This document shows positions 1-12,200 of a stretch of DNA of 64,000 bases, piece by piece. A program made the translations under genes and the position numbers. The stretch's first letter is position 1; each line of letters opens with the position of its first letter. Origin of the DNA: Phallusia fumigata (lineage: Eukaryota; Chordata; Ascidiacea; Phlebobranchia; Ascidiidae); contig QXVZ01022122.1 in assembly GCA_008931825.1 (NCBI GenBank), forward strand, positions 5,254 through 69,253. The letters are read 5' to 3'. Below the pieces are notes generated by a model, which was not told the origin of the DNA, did no database searches, and saw only the letters and a list, made by a program, of their open reading frames with translations.

Positions 1-200
1 TTGCCCCCCCCCGGTGAACCAATGGGTGAATTGGGGTAAAAGTTGACCAGATATACATCTATCATGTGTGAAAATTTGAACAAATTTGGACGACTCCTTC
101 ATGACTAAAACGTAGGAACAAACCCGCGTTAGACAGAAAAAAGAAAAAAAAATACAGAGTAAAAACAATATGTGTCCCCTTCGTGGAAGGGGACCCATAA
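1..200 (+). repeat. Hairpin-ended interspersed repeat, copy 1 (cut by window edge)
   Basis: The right part matches copy 2 at 2511-3088: an A-rich tract (about 134-160), then a near-perfect hairpin at 174-194 with arms GTCCCCTT/AAGGGGAC, then CCATAA. The left end starts in a C run at the window edge, so its full length is unknown. It lies in the SF3B3 intron downstream of exon 18. The family is not recognised; the hairpin at one end with tandem units in copy 2 resembles non-autonomous Helitron/Helentron-like elements, which is only an inference. Confidence 0.6.
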
Positions 201-336
201 ATACACCGTGAAGACATCCAAATCGTGGCTGGCATCCAATAGCCATCAGTATAACCAAATATGGGGCCACTCAAATTGTGCAATACTTATAATAATTTAC
301 AGCCAAATTTTACATTTTTTTCAAACTGACACTTAC

Positions 337-3300
337 AGACACAGGGTTAAGCAGGCGGATTTGGGATGCCCACATTCCCGGACCCGCTTTTGGAGATCCA
401 AATTTATCTTCTGGCAAATTTTCCCGTAAAAAGGCAGCTGTCATTTCTGCAGCTAATTCTTTTTCATCTTCTCCTGCTGCTTCAATCATTTCCTATTTAA
501 GTAAAAATTGTTTGTTATGCTAGCACAGGGCAAAACAATACAAAAGTTTTGAATTCAGCATGAAAAAAGTAGTTTTCAATGATGTACTGCTAACAAGAAG
601 TTTTAAACACATTTAATATTACCTCCGCCATTTGCTGTTTCCTTCTGTCTTTAGTCTCGTCTGTGTAAGTATTGTGGTCAGTCTCAATGATTACAACATG
701 ATTTGATTCTGTGTGTACGGCAAATCTCCTCGGTGTGTACTGAAGACTGGTCGAAACTTGGTTGAAAACTGTACCAAGTTTTTCAAGTGCCAAAATCCTG
801 TCAAGTCAAAAACTGTCGTTAAAACAAAACAATCAGATTGGCTAAATTATATTACCAGTCAAATATAAAATATTACCGGTAAAATGAAAGAAATTGTAGA
901 TGGACTGATATTTGTTTACCAACAAGCAAAACATTGTGTTGTGACATTTTACTGGCCTGACAGCTTTATGGATAACTTCATTACTATTGCAGAAGTCAAG
1001 TTTCTTGCTGTAGTAGAATTCAAGACCTGTTCTAAAAGGTATGGCCTTCCCTGTCGTAGTGACACATATACAGTACTAGTATGTTAAAATGCTGGTCAGT
1101 GTAATGTCTATACACCTAAATCCACCTTAATATGCACAAGTATTTGTTAAAAATGTGCTTTAAATACAGAAACTGTATTGGAACTACATATCGCTTAAGA
1201 TGTAAAACCACAAACAGCAGGTCAAAACCCATAACAGCTCTTATGTAATCTGATGTATCATGTACCTCAAGGTATTGGTTGAAATAGCAACAATTCCTTC
1301 CGGACACTGCTCAGATGCGAAACCCGAAGCAAACTCAAGACTGTCATAGGAAAGCGGAGTAAGATGAAATCTGTTCTGATATTGATAGCTTAGCCAGGTA
1401 CGACTTGACATACCAAGAACTGCATCCGAACCCTAGAATGAAGTAAATGCAATTTATCAAACAAACTTCTAGTCTTCAGACTAAACTTTAATATGTCTGA
1501 AACACAGTTTACCTGCATAAGCACTTTGAACAGTTTGACAGGTCTGGTGCCGAGGTATCTGGTCCTAGTGTCGGACAAATCTCCAGTCACACTGTCCAAA
1601 GCAGTCCTCAGCAAAACACCGTTCTAATCAAGGATGAAATCTTTATTAAACAATGTGTCGGAAAGAATAAAAGACTTTGTTTGGATTATAAACTCAATGT
1701 AAGTGAAGATCTGTGCAAAGTATAACAAAAATCCTTTCACAAACGGATATGGGCAGTTTGTGTGAGTTTGTCATTATGCTGCACCCAACAGTTTTGAGTG
1801 TATGACCCTGCAGGAAGTGAACTTGTTCTCCTTATGTTCACAAGATTTAATTTTAAAGAGGTACTTGACAATACTGGTTAAAATTTGTGGTAACAGACAT
1901 GGGTTCAAATAAATCTCGTCTTGAACCCCTACACTTCTAACTACAGACATGACATCTTATTGTGAAACAGTTAGGTATGGTGCAACCCATAAACCCACTT
2001 GTAGAATTGGTTTGCTTGGCCTACCCAGTATACCTGTGTTCTGCACCTATGTTAGCAGTTACCTGCAGTCCAATATTGAGCATAAACCCTCCAGAAGCTC
2101 TTTGTGCCCCAGTTTCATCTTCACCTCCTCCAATTTCAATGATGGCAACAGATTCAGGGGTGGCAGGAAGTGCTTGCATGCTCAAGGGTTGCAGACAATC
2201 CTGTTAAACAGATGACATATCAAAACAGAAGCTTGGAAAGTTACATTTAGCAACAAAAAACTAGAAGGGTGGCTTAGCATATATAGACATTCTACATACA
2301 CTATTCCCCCCCCCCCCCCCCCCCCCTATTCCACACATTATATTACATTGGGTCTTATAGTTACCTGGCTATCTATGACATTATCGTTTCTGCTGGCAGA
2401 AACGCATGGGTCCCCACACATGCAAAGTTCTACATATTGCGTTTTTCAGAAAACATGTCAAGGCTATAGACATAAACAAAGCAATCAGTGCACCACAAAG
2501 ACATGTTCTACAAACTGTCCAAGTTACATCAAGTTTGGACATTGTTTAATAATATTACACATTTTAGGGGGCTAGTGGGGTAACTACTGGGGCTATAGGG
2601 TAAAAACATTAATTATTGCATGACAATAACATATTAAACAAACTGTCCAAATTTCATCCAATTCGGAAATCGTTTAACTATTTGCCCCATTTTGGGGGGC
2701 TAGTGGGGTAACCGTTGGGATATGGGGTCAAACAACACTAATGACACAACTCCATGACCATATCTACCAACAGCAAAAGTTTCATCCAAATCCGCCAAAC
2801 ATTTGATGCCAAAGTGCATAAACATAGTGCAAGGTAATATTTCACCCTTTTGGGGGCTAGCGGGGTAACCCTTGGGGCTAAGAAGTCAATCGAAATGAAT
2901 GGCACATCTCCATGACCATATCTACCAGCTGTGAAAGTTTCATCCAAATCCATCAAACATTTCATGCCAAAAGTGCATGGACAAGCTGCAGGGCAGAAAA
3001 AAGAAAAAAAAAAGAAAAAAAAAGAAATAAAAAACAAACAAACAGAGTGAAATCAATATGTGTCCCCTTTCAGGAAGGGGACCCATAATTAGGACATGTT
3101 GCTAATAGTTTGCTTGGTTTGAATCACAAAATAAAAAAAAATTACATAAAAACAAAAATTGCGGAAAATTTTTTTTTGCAAAATCCCTGACCATTGTTGT
3201 ATCTTGCACTAGATCTTTGACATAACGGTAGTTTAATCATCCGTTTTTCTGGTTATTGTTTTTCAGTTTATTTACTGCAAAAAATGACTCTTACATATGG

Positions 3301-6300
3301 CAAAAAGTGGAATTTTTTAAGTGGAACTTGCCTGTGGATCGAGGGAAATGATTCGAACTGTGTTGTCTGCGAGCCCCACTGCCAAGAATCTGGTTCGCTG
3401 TTCAGTGGGAGGAACTTTGCCAAGATCCATGCAAACCACTTCGCTGTTCATCTCCTTCCGCTCTGTGTATTCATTAAGCTGACCAGACTGTAAAAAATAA
3501 ACATTGTTAAAGAGACCCTTGATTGTTCAACAATCACTAGATGGTGTTTCACTAGAAGACCATTTTGTGAAACCATTGTTTTTGGCATTAAATCCCTGAC
3601 TACTATAAACAAGTCTGATGTACACACACTAATTTGGGAAGCGATTCTGTCTGGGGACCACTTTCTTGCAATCCAGAGGTGAGCTACAGATCAGACAAAA
3701 TTTAGTCAAAGGCAGTGGTACAAATAGTATTCCAGATACCAACAGTTAATCCAATTTAAAATTTTTTCTTAACATCCTTCAATTTGTGATGCTTGGTAAT
3801 CCAGAATCAGTGTACAAGCATTTTCTTTGCAGTATTAAAGATTATCACACTTACTGGGTCCATTTCAAAGTACACCAGCTCTCCACCACTCAATGCAATA
3901 ACAACTTGTCGCTGATTAACAGCACACTTAAAGATTGTTTTCTTTCCTGGTGTTTTCCATTCATTTACACGCTTATCAGCCCTAATATGTCGAATTCCAT
4001 CTGGATAAACCTAGGAAAGGTTTTACAATTTTAACAACGGTCTGAATTTCCATCAATAAATTTAGATCAGAGTGATCTGAAAGAAGAATTTCACATATCC
4101 TAAACAAAGTGCCAGTTCGCATGTTCCATTTTTACCTGTACAAGAGCATTTTCACCAAGTAAAGAACATGACAGAGTTGGGGTGGTTCCAAGGAACCCAG
4201 AATCGGTTACTTCTTCCACCGTTTCACCGATAGACAGGACAAGGGTAGCATTAACAAAAGACACAATGATATAGGAGTCATATTCCTCTGTAAAAATCAT
4301 AAACATTGGAGGTAAATTTTCAAATACATACGAAAATACATGCGAAAAAATAAAACTTACCGTCATCACTGGTTTTCACTGTCCAAACAGCGTTAGGATT
4401 ACCTGGAAGTTCGGACACAGCCATCTCAGAAACCTAGAAATATATTTTTAGTTATTTTTTTAACAGAATAAAATAGCTAACCTTGATCAACTGTTCATTG
4501 TGTTATAAAAAGAACCTTTACATGCAACTTAAGTGATACCTTGGAGAATAAGTTTCTAACAAGTAATAATGAGCTATGTTTGTGAAACATTTCCACACAA
4601 TATATGTTACAAAACATAAATAACCACTAAAGTTTATGCTTTACACATTTTTTTAAAAAGCCCTGCAATAGAGGTTGGAAAATTAGTTAGAGCTGCACCA
4701 AACATGAAGGCCAGCCATATGTACCTCAAGTCCATGCCTTAGCACCCGGAATGAAGACCTAGGCCCTCTTCCGCATGTTACATACATTTGAGGGGTGTCT
4801 TCATTAGCAAGATCAGATATCTACAAAAAATGGTGCTATTGACCAACATCAAATCTTTTTTGAGGAAGTAGTGTAAATTTTAGAACTAAATTTTTTTCAT
4901 TAGTTTATAACTAGACTTTTGTTGTGATGAAACAACAAAATGCAGACAAAATACACCTACCTGACAGGCCATGATTGGTGAAAGACTGTCAAGTTCATCT
5001 ACAAGCACAAGGTTCCGCAGTGGCCTGGGAGCATAAAAAAAGGTGTCGCCTTCTTCGAGGGGCATCGCACTTGAAAACTCTGTTTCATCATCATCATCAC
5101 CCAAATGAGCAATTTGATAAAGGCAGCTAAAACGAAAGAAAGAAATGAAGCAAACAGGACAATAGTTCACATCAGTGTTTGTTACAGTTTTTACATTATT
5201 TCCACCAGACCAAAACATCCTTGTAATATATTATTAAATAGATTGTGCAGCCAATCAACTTACTGATTTCCATATTCGGAGTTGACAAAAAGAAAACCCG
5301 TTCGCAACACACACATGGCACATGCAACAGGTACTGTGTCGAAGTATTTCAACCGTATTTCTGTGACCATGTCTTCGTCCGTTTCAAGGTTCATCTGAAG
5401 AACAATGTTCCAATGTAAAATTGTGAGATTACTGATTTACTTTCATGGGTGTTACAAAAGATATGAAGATATGTTAAGATATAATGGACAACCTTAAAAA
5501 TGTCGCCCTGTTCTGTTTGAATGAGAAAGAAGAACATGGACTTGGTTTTGTGAGTAGCACTGCAAACAATGATCATTCCACGTTCAGGATCATCAAGATC
5601 ATTCTATAAATTACAAAAAAACTATTAAATTCCAATGCATTTACAGCTTTAGTTTAAATTTTAAACTTAAAAAATTAAAAAAAAATATAATTAAAAATTT
5701 AAAAATATAATACAAAATAAAACTTACCCTCCTTCTGGGAATAGGCATTCTTATGTCTGGTTGGTCACCGAAGTTTTTGTAGGTGACATAATTTTCAGCA
5801 CACACTAGCACACCACCAGGGCCATCGTTTCCACCTGGAACACAAATCAGGTGGTTGGCACGATCGTCGAGGGGCTCACTGTACTTTCGTACAACATGAT
5901 TGAGACCGAGATCAAGCTCATAGAAGGTGAGAGTCTGGAATACAAAACTACATCAAAAGGAAAATGTCGAGCACACACATAAACTGCAAATTATGCATCA
6001 AGTGTGTTCCTACGTTTTAACACAATTTATGCTTTAGTGCAAAAAACGTAGGCAGTAGCCAAATGAAATCAACTGACATGTAATTAAATGAATTTTAAAC
6101 TAAATTTCATCCTAAATATACGTTTCTAACGTTAAAATCCCAGGTCTGCTATTGATCGAGGGCCGTACATCAATCCGCCAAGTTGTTGGCCATGTTTTTT
6201 TTGAACAAAGTTGGGAATGGTAAAAAAAGCAACTGCACCTTTAACAAGCAATCATCTTGGCATTCAAACACTTTTTAATAACAGCAAACAGTTTTATACC

Positions 6301-7485
6301 TGTTGTGTGGTTTGTATAGTTTCGCCAGTGGGGTCTGTGTCTGCTTCTTCATAATCCAACTCCAGACAAGCAAACATGGGATTTTCAAAGCCGACATCCA
6401 TTCCTACCATGTGATACACCAGCGTATTAGATTTGTGTGCTTCAAGTGGAGACGAAATAGTGAGACGAGCCTGAGAGTCACGATTCAAAATGTACACCAG
6501 CTTCTGCTTTTCTACAGCACCTGAAATGTGTACAAACATGACATGAAGAAAAAGATGTGAAAATTTGATGACCACAATTTACCTATCATTACAGCTCGTC
6601 CTTTCGGATCAATAGCAAGATATTGGCCAGGAACAATTCTTCTACAGCCACTCTTTCCAAATGTTTCTAAATGCACCTTAAAAAACATTTACTTCCAACT
6701 AAATTTTGAGAAGTTGCATGGCACTCAGCAGTTTCATATATTTTGTTCAGAAAATCACACTAAATCATGGACTAATATCCAAACTGTAGACCACACTAAA
6801 ACAAATAGATAAATTTATGTTATCTCTAGCAAGGACAAAAAATTTGAAAAGTGGACTATTTTCTGAAATCCTTTTGTATACTTTTCAAGCTATCTTCTAG
6901 TTAAAAAGGTTAGTTTGCAAATACACATAATTTCTTTTGGGGGTATTAAAATATGAATTGTTCTTTTAAACACTGTTTCGATTAATAGACATCAGATATC
7001 TGCACATTACAATTAAAAAGACCTAAACCTTTTCGAATTTATTTTTGTTGGGTATATATTCCAGAATGCATATTCTTCCAGAGTCTGATCCACAGACAAC
7101 ATAATCCTTATTGCCTCCTGTGAGGCGGAATGACATAATACATCGTATTTCACCAAAAACTTCCACCGAGATCAGTGTATGAACTTTTCCAGTGTTCGGA
7201 TCAGGTTTCAAAAGTTCAAGAAGTTTTCCTGAAAAGCAAAACCAATCTGCTAAACCACGAATTTTTGATGTGTTTATCGTTGTTTGAATAATTTGTTGCA
7301 TTTACTATTGTTTGAATCATTTTGTGAGCTTCTGATGCAACCGTAAATTAGTCAAAAATTAACACAACTTGAGCGGCTTTACCTCGTGCAACGGCAATTT
7401 CTTGCTGTTTGGTTCCAGAAAAGTTGCCATGAACAGCATGCGTAATAGTGCTGGCTCGCTGCAAAGTAAGCCCGTACAAAAACAT
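337..7485 (-). CDS. SF3B3: Splicing factor 3b subunit 3 (SF3b130), 5' 18 coding exons; 3' end off the window
   Basis: SF3B3 is a beta-propeller scaffold of the U2 snRNP SF3b complex, which recognises the intron branch site in the nucleus. Coding exons in transcript order: 7383-7485, 7029-7228, 6583-6676, 6300-6520, 5728-5934, 5493-5603, 5264-5394, 4961-5126, 4725-4820, 4361-4433, 4136-4287, 3855-4010, 3332-3487, 2063-2200, 1513-1623, 1266-1432, 623-797, 337-492. They sum to 2613 nt (871 codons, in frame), against about 1217 residues in the human protein, so roughly 345 C-terminal residues are missing to the left. The start is [11 protein letters not shown], matching the family N terminus. Near-invariant blocks are visible: [77 protein letters not shown]. 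The intron after exon 13 has a GC donor. The gene is intact as far as it is seen. Confidence 0.97.
2306..2326. repeat. Homopolymer C run (21 bp)
   Basis: An uninterrupted run of 21 C in SF3B3 intron 13, just left of the hairpin-ended repeat. A similar C run opens the window. Such tracts are prone to length errors in assembly. Confidence 0.95.
2511..3088 (+). repeat. Hairpin-ended interspersed repeat, copy 2, with internal tandem units
   Basis: Four degenerate units begin near 2511, 2639, 2768 and 2927 (about 130-160 bp each). Shared motifs are a CAAACTGTCCAA-like start, TTTCATCCAA, and GGGGGCTAGTGGGGTAAC. The last unit leads into an A-rich tract (about 2995-3050) and a hairpin at 3062-3082 with the same arms as copy 1. 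It sits inside SF3B3 intron 13. No coding capacity is visible. Confidence 0.65.
3330..3331 (-). promoter_or_regulatory. SF3B3: Non-canonical GC splice donor (SF3B3 intron 13)
   Basis: The exon 3332-3487 ends CCACAG and is followed on the minus strand by gcaagt. The next exon (2063-2200) begins after a normal acceptor and continues the SF3B3 protein exactly ([17 protein letters not shown]), so the donor must be GC. The other SF3B3 introns seen use GT. The intron (2201-3331) is the longest in the gene fragment and holds a repeat. Confidence 0.85.
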
Positions 7486-9238
7486 TTTGATTCTATTTTA
7501 CCTGTTGGCAGAATATTCCTTTATTAAATTTGAAATAAAGTGCAAAAAAATGTTCAAACAAAAACCAATGAACATTTGCGATTTCCCGGTCGCACGTTTC
7601 AGTGACGATTTGATTCAAATCGGATACTAGGAACAGTTGTTACACGTAAAGATCGAATATTTTGCACTGGGTGTGGAACTGTGGATGTTTTTTGCTCAAA
7701 CCAACGCACTTTTAAGTTTAAGTTTACAGGCGGGGATTGACATGTTTCGAAGCTCGAATAATCCGTACCGAACACGCCCGTTGTGTCAACCAACCCATGA
7801 CGAATCAACAAGTTTTGTATTTTTGATGTTGTTTTGTTGCAATCTCAGAATAAGTCAAGTCAGTTATCATTAATCAAAACATGCGGAGTTGGTTTGAATG
7901 TATATTTTTTGGCCTGGTAAAGTTCAAGAACAACTAATTATTGCTAAAAATTAATGCTTTAACATGTCAACCGACTCCACTTGCAGTATACTGCAGAATT
8001 CATAAAGCAGCGACATCTGGCGGAACTGTTCTCCCGAGTCGCGCATATTGGACCGACTGGTATTCTTGGCAATTTCTGATCAACAAGCTCTTCGTTTTAG
8101 TCAAACACAAACACCAATGAAAATCAGCCAATGAGCTATATATTGTGAAACCACAATGAATAATTTCGTCACATAAAGTAAACGCATATCATTTTAAGAC
8201 AAAAATTTACAAATGGGAAACGTTGTTATATGGCCAGGTGCAGAAGCAAGAGCGATTAGAACACAATAAATCAACGGTTAAACAATTTAGAGGCGAGTGA
8301 ATTACAGAAGTTAAATACAGGCGACCAACACGCACAAACTTGTTGATGTTCTGGAAAACATGATATGATCTGTGGTTTTTGACATGGTCTTACACTTTGA
8401 AATAGCGAAATAATTTTGTTGTTTAGCTTTGTATCTAACCATGCAAAGAACATAATGATACACAACAAATATGAACATGTTTTTTTTGTCTTAATGAGAG
8501 GCAAATAAACCAAAGAAAACTTAAGCGAAGGTATTGCCGCATTTTTAGGCAAAGTGACATTTTGAAAGTCACATACCCTAGACGGCAAAACACCAAACAT
8601 GGTTTTTAGATGAAAACCTTTGAGCACACAAACCCAAATCCAGTCAAAGCACTGGCGTTATTCGTGCAATCTTGGGAATGTGTCTTTGCTTTGATGGCAA
8701 ACGCTTTTTCACAACAGGTCTTTGTTGATTACTTGATGCACAGACGCCTAACAGCAGCAAATGGCTGTAATGCCAGCAAAATTGCAAACGTTTCTATACA
8801 GTGTAACGTACGTGCACACATATTTTAAATGAGATAGTGTGTCTACGTCAACAGCAGCATGACCGAGATGTGGACAAACAAAAATAGGATACAACTTGAG
8901 ATGATGCAAATCCAACTCTGATAATGTTACCGAATCTTATAAGAATCATGCTACGTACGGTATAATGGTATGAGATGCAAAAAAGGAGATAATACACTAA
9001 CATATTGTTTACATACATTTTTCAATGTCATCTTGCTTCAGGTTACATTTTTCCCAAACATAAAACAACCAAGTTACACAATTTACGGCTTTAAATGGTC
9101 TCAAAAAAAAAGATACAAGCCAGTACTCGTGTGTAAGTTATTCCTGATGATGACAACAGCGTTCGTCGAAATGCAGAAAATGTTTTACACGCAAGGTATC
9201 AAGCTTGTACCTTCCATTGAAAAACGACCAAGTTTTAG
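7486..9238. other. Intergenic: SF3B3 upstream / NCKAP1 3' flank
   Basis: Both flanking genes run leftward, so this 1.75 kb should hold the NCKAP1 3' UTR and the SF3B3 promoter and 5' UTR. Only short, uninterpretable ORFs are present. At 1.75 kb it is far too long for the nearly contiguous gene spacing of ascidian operons. No TATA-like or other specific element could be defended. Confidence 0.6.
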
Positions 9239-12200
9239 TTAAGCAGTGGCCGTGGCTTGCGTGGCTTCGGCTCGAGTTGCATTCGACACTGGCTGCATGC
9301 GACGAACCGCGTGGTACGAGTTACGGAGGAGGACGTAGGGAAAGCAGGACTCGAGCAGGTCCATTGTGAGGAACGGCGACGACCGCACGATGTTCTCGAG
9401 CAGGAGATAGATGGATTCCCTGTTACGAGTGCTTGCACGGTCGGTCTCTTGGCCCAGTTTCAGGAGGCTGGACGAAGCGAGCTAAGAAAAAATGTGTTTG
9501 CAGCGATTAGGACGTTTTGGCCTTGCAATTAAGTAAAAGTGTGACAATATGTAGCTTGATATTTTTGACAAGAAATTCAACCATACGCTGCCCTTGTATT
9601 TTCGAGCTAAATTATTTTTGGCTAGTCACGAAATTAACACAATCAAACTTCGATCAGTTAACAACAGCCCCGAAAAGAGCACGAGGACTCAAAATCAAGC
9701 ACGACTACTGTGACGTCCTACACAAACGCCGTAACAAAATCAAATTCCCTGTTTGACATTATTCGAACACGATTTCGTCTTCGCTTAATGTGGTCCGTTG
9801 AGAATATTTCTATGGTGCAACTAATGTCGGCCCAAAATGTTGTAAACCACGTCACATTAGAGCCAAGTCAGTGCGGCTGGTGACACATTTCGACGCTCAG
9901 CAAAAACTGTCAGCGAGAAAACCTTACTGCGAGAAATTCCTTGAGTCGCTCCTCAACCTTGCCGCGGTGAACGGTGAAAAGCGCCGACGCGATTTGATTG
10001 ACAGCTCGAGCCAGGCAGTGGCAGTTGTTTCCGTGACCCACGAAATCGGCAAGAAACAGAGATTTGTCGTCACGTGCTAACAGTGGGATGGAAACGGCCA
10101 GGAAGACCATGAGAAGACAGGAGACTCTGTATTCCTCCTCCGGGTTTTCAATCTGTACACAACGAAGGGGTTTGTTAAATGTTTTGGTCAGCATGGCAAA
10201 GTTGATAGTTTTAAGGTAATGGGACAACGCATAATTTTAAAACAGCTGAGGGCAAGGATATCGTATTTGCAGCACCAGGAATTACTATAGGTCACCGGTT
10301 AGGTGTTAAGCTAAGCTTATGTTTGGCTACACTTTTTTCTGAAAAACACCTGGAGTTTGCAATATAAAATATTTTTTGCACGATAATTTTAGAATCAAAC
10401 CGACCTTTTGTGATGCAAGTGCACTGCACAGAGTTGGGTCGATCTCACACAGAAGACCAGCAGCAGAAGCAAGTTCATTCACACTCATTGTAACCTGTGA
10501 TGTCAATGTTTTCATATGATTTAAATACCCCTGCATAGTAAGTCACTTTTTAACAGCCTATGCTGATAAGTATTAACTTACAGTTTCACATACCAAGTAC
10601 ACAAAGGTCATAAACATGTTATTAATAAAAACTGAGTTGATACTCTGTCAACTTCCTGTTTTCGGATCCTGTTAAGTCAGTTTCGTTTCAGGAAGCTTGT
10701 AGTAAAGATGTTCATTACTACACCCACGAATGTATGCAATTACAAACTTTACCAATGCTCCCTATCTTTCAAAAAAGAGAATTTTGCCAATCATAAACTG
10801 TGGCTTGTAATTTGGGATGGAAGGTAAACATATACTTTGTCGATGCAACTGGTGGAGAAATTTCATTTGTCATGATAACAAGTTACAACTTTTAGAAGGT
10901 TTTGATGATTGGCAGGTGGCAGCGTAGTTTTAAGTTTCAGGGCAATTGGTAATTGTACTTTTCCCCCCTAACCGTAGAAAAGTTTTTTTTACCTTTATGT
11001 CAGTTTCCTTCGGAATATGATCCTTGAAGTCCTCAATTGAGGCGATGAGAAACGGAATACGTTGTTGCAGCACCTGAAGTGTGTGGTAATAATCAATTAT
11101 TGATTGAATCGCCATTATGACCAATTTGTTTTTTTACCTTGGTCTAAGACACAAGTAATTACGTAGATGCTAAGTACAGACCACAACCCACTCGCTGTTG
11201 AATTTAGGTACATGTGGGTTTTAAACGTATTTGTGATCTTCCATGACTGATGTTTGTTGTAGTAAAATGGGGAGTATATTTTTGGATCTTACTGGGTTAC
11301 AGTAGAGTTAAAAGCCATCAAAACAAAAGTTTGATCCTTACATAAAGTATAACAATGTCTATTTGAATGTTATTACATCCAAACACAAAATAAAAAAGAT
11401 GTTATTAAATCTAGTTTCTATCAATCAACGAGGTCCAACTGTAGGACTGCATGCCAATTTAGGCACTAGCTTGCGGAATAAACTAAATTTCTGATGGTCC
11501 ATGATACACTACAGTTGGACCACACAGCTCTGGAATAATTTTTGTTGTAAATTGTTTCCCTAGACACAATTTTTTTTCTAGATTTAGATTTTTTCTATGC
11601 TAGTAATACTGAAAATTGTCTTGTGTTACTGATAATATAGTTTGACATGAAAAAGTCACAACACAGCTCTTTTACAAATGCAAAGTGTTTTTGGTTCAAT
11701 CTAAAGTTTCATCTAACACTTTAAGACTTACATCATTCAACGCATCTTGGGCCACTTCTCGAAACGACAGAATAACACCAATAATGGTCATCCGAAGAAG
11801 CACATTTTCCACTCCTAATCAATTGCAACAAATAATAATGTATCCTAGGGAAAAGTTAAACAATACAAAACAGAATGATGATCACACTTTTTACCAGTTT
11901 AAAAACAAAACAGAGACTTGCATTCAGACAGGCTTGTGCCAGAAAGATAAAATGTCAAGTACAAATATGTAATAAAAAACAGAAAGATTAGTAAAAGAGC
12001 CCAACTTAAACCACATTAACTAGTTTTTGCCATGCAAAAACAAAATCAGACAAAAACAAAACAAAATCAGGCAAAAGTGTGATTAGTTATATGTTGGTTA
12101 CCATCTAGCCTTCGGTACAGTGCAGACATTTGCTCAGGTTTGTCAAAGTTAGTTCGCAGCGCAGCAAGGGTGTCCATGTTTTGCGAGACAAGTTTCTACA

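Noticed and set aside
174-194. Hairpin as a transcription terminator
   Set aside because: The same hairpin recurs at 3062-3082 at the end of a repeat, and intrinsic hairpin terminators are not expected for these pol II genes.
9257-9532. Plus-strand ORF of 91 codons
   Set aside because: It is antisense to the last NCKAP1 exon, whose minus-strand reading matches the conserved C terminus.
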